From SM1-46 sp002451215 (GTDB taxonomy: Bacteria > Pseudomonadota > Gammaproteobacteria > Acidiferrobacterales > Sulfurifustaceae): a stretch of 14,714 nucleotides of DNA. The stretch is taken from positions 1 to 14,714 of the forward strand of contig DKBM01000059.1 of the NCBI GenBank assembly GCA_002451215.1, given 5' to 3'. The translations under genes and the position numbers were made by a program. Shown here in pieces: positions 14,070-14,714 of this stretch; within the stretch, counting starts at the first letter, position 1, and each line of letters begins with the position of its first letter. The notes beneath the pieces were generated by a model. It saw only the letters and a program-made list of their open reading frames with translations. It made no database searches and was not told the origin of the DNA.

Positions 14070-14714
14070 ATGACCGCCGAGCGCAAGCCTGAGGACGCAA
14101 CGACCCATTTTGGGTACCGCGAGGTACCGGCCGGGGAGAAGGCCGGTCTGGTGGGCGAGGTGTTTCATTCGGTCGCGAACCGTTACGACCTCATGAACGA
14201 CCTGATGTCGCTCGGCGTGCATCGCCTCTGGAAGCGCTTCACGATCGAGGCGAGCGGGGTGCGGCGCGGGCAGGCGGTGCTCGATGTAGCGGGTGGCACT
14301 GGCGATCTCGCGGCGCTGTTCGCCGAGCGGGTAGGACCGTCGGGGCGGGTGGTGCTGGCCGACATTAACAGTTCAATGCTGGATGTCGGGCGTGGACGGC
14401 TGGCCGACCACGGCATTGCCGGAAATGTCGAATTCGTTCAGGCCAACGCCGAATGCTTGCCGTTTCCGACCAATCACTTCGATTGCATCAGCATTGCCTT
14501 CGGTTTGCGCAATGTGACGCATATCGACCGGGCGCTGGCATCGATGTTTCGCGTGTTGAAGCCGGGCGGCGCGCTGCTGGTCCTGGAATTTTCCAAGCCG
14601 GTGCTGCGGCCGTTGAGTCGTGCCTACGACGTCTACTCGTTTAGCGTTTTGCCCTGGCTGGGACGCATGGTTGCAAACGACGAAGGCAGTTATCGCTATC
14701 TCGCCGAGTCGATC
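14070..14714 (+). CDS. ubiE: Ubiquinone/menaquinone C-methyltransferase UbiE, 3' end cut
   Basis: SAM-dependent methyltransferase for the C-methylation step in ubiquinone and menaquinone synthesis. The first 215 codons are present and the frame runs off the right edge with no stop; about 35 more residues are expected. Seen: THFGYREVPAGEKAGLVGEVFHSVA, NRYDLMNDLMSLGVHRLWKR, the SAM-binding loop DVAGGTGD (72-79), IAFGLRNVTH, KPGGALLVLEFSKP and, at the edge, SYRYLAESI. All are UbiE signatures. The ATG begins four bases after the DUF971 stop with no clear ribosome binding site, so translation is probably coupled. Confidence 0.96.
   Translation, partial: MTAERKPEDATTHFGYREVPAGEKAGLVGEVFHSVANRYDLMNDLMSLGVHRLWKRFTIEASGVRRGQAVLDVAGGTGDLAALFAERVGPSGRVVLADINSSMLDVGRGRLADHGIAGNVEFVQANAECLPFPTNHFDCISIAFGLRNVTHIDRALASMFRVLKPGGALLVLEFSKPVLRPLSRAYDVYSFSVLPWLGRMVANDEGSYRYLAESI

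Noticed and set aside
1..14714. CRISPR array, insertion sequence, rRNA or phage genes
   Set aside because: I saw no spaced repeat array, transposase, integrase, ribosomal RNA or phage structural motif in the window.

Overview
The window comes from a GC-rich proteobacterial chromosome, most likely a gammaproteobacterium. The clues are the pstS-pstC-pstA-pstB-phoU order, a phoB-phoR pair, a tail-to-tail ppx/ppk1 pair, and a DUF971 gene directly before ubiE. I cannot name the genus. Nearly every base from about 1.2 to 13.5 kb belongs to one theme, the handling of phosphate and its toxic analogue arsenate, and almost all of it is read on the minus strand.

Layout, left to right. 1-1143 (+) is the C-terminal part of an exopolyphosphatase (ppx), cut by the window edge. 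1159-3252 (-) is polyphosphate kinase ppk1, facing ppx with 15 bp between the stops. 3359-3736 (-) is a thioredoxin with a clear TATAAT upstream. 3737-4117 has no gene I can support. 4118-8649 (-) is the complete high-affinity phosphate transporter operon pstS-pstC-pstA-pstB-phoU. A Pho box stands in front of pstS and a strong hairpin lies between pstS and pstC. 8650-9475 holds the pstS promoter, a divergent ORF with a good ribosome binding site that looks like the front end of a secreted M48-type peptidase, and an unassigned stretch. 9476-11464 (-) is an arsenic module: a cytochrome c'-like haem protein, a thioredoxin-type arsenate reductase (arsC) and an ACR3 arsenite exporter. 11525-13534 (-) is phoB-phoR. 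From 13688 (+) come a DUF971 gene and ubiE, the latter cut by the right edge.

How it fits together. PhoR and PhoB sense and respond to low phosphate, with PhoU and the Pst complex as the signalling input. PhoB should bind the 11-bp-spaced direct repeats before pstS. A second set of such repeats sits between phoB and the DUF971 gene, but points away from phoB. Pst imports phosphate and, unavoidably, some arsenate. ArsC reduces arsenate using electrons from thioredoxin, and ACR3 pumps arsenite out. PPK1 and PPX make and break the polyphosphate store. The arsenic genes follow phoR by 60 bp on the same strand, with no arsR-type regulator and no convincing promoter of their own. Arsenic defence may therefore be expressed with phoBR, and this is the most interesting organisational feature here.

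Most genes are confidently assigned from motifs. The uncertain parts are the 8.9-9.5 kb region, the gene-free 3.7-4.1 kb region, and the exact role of the cytochrome.
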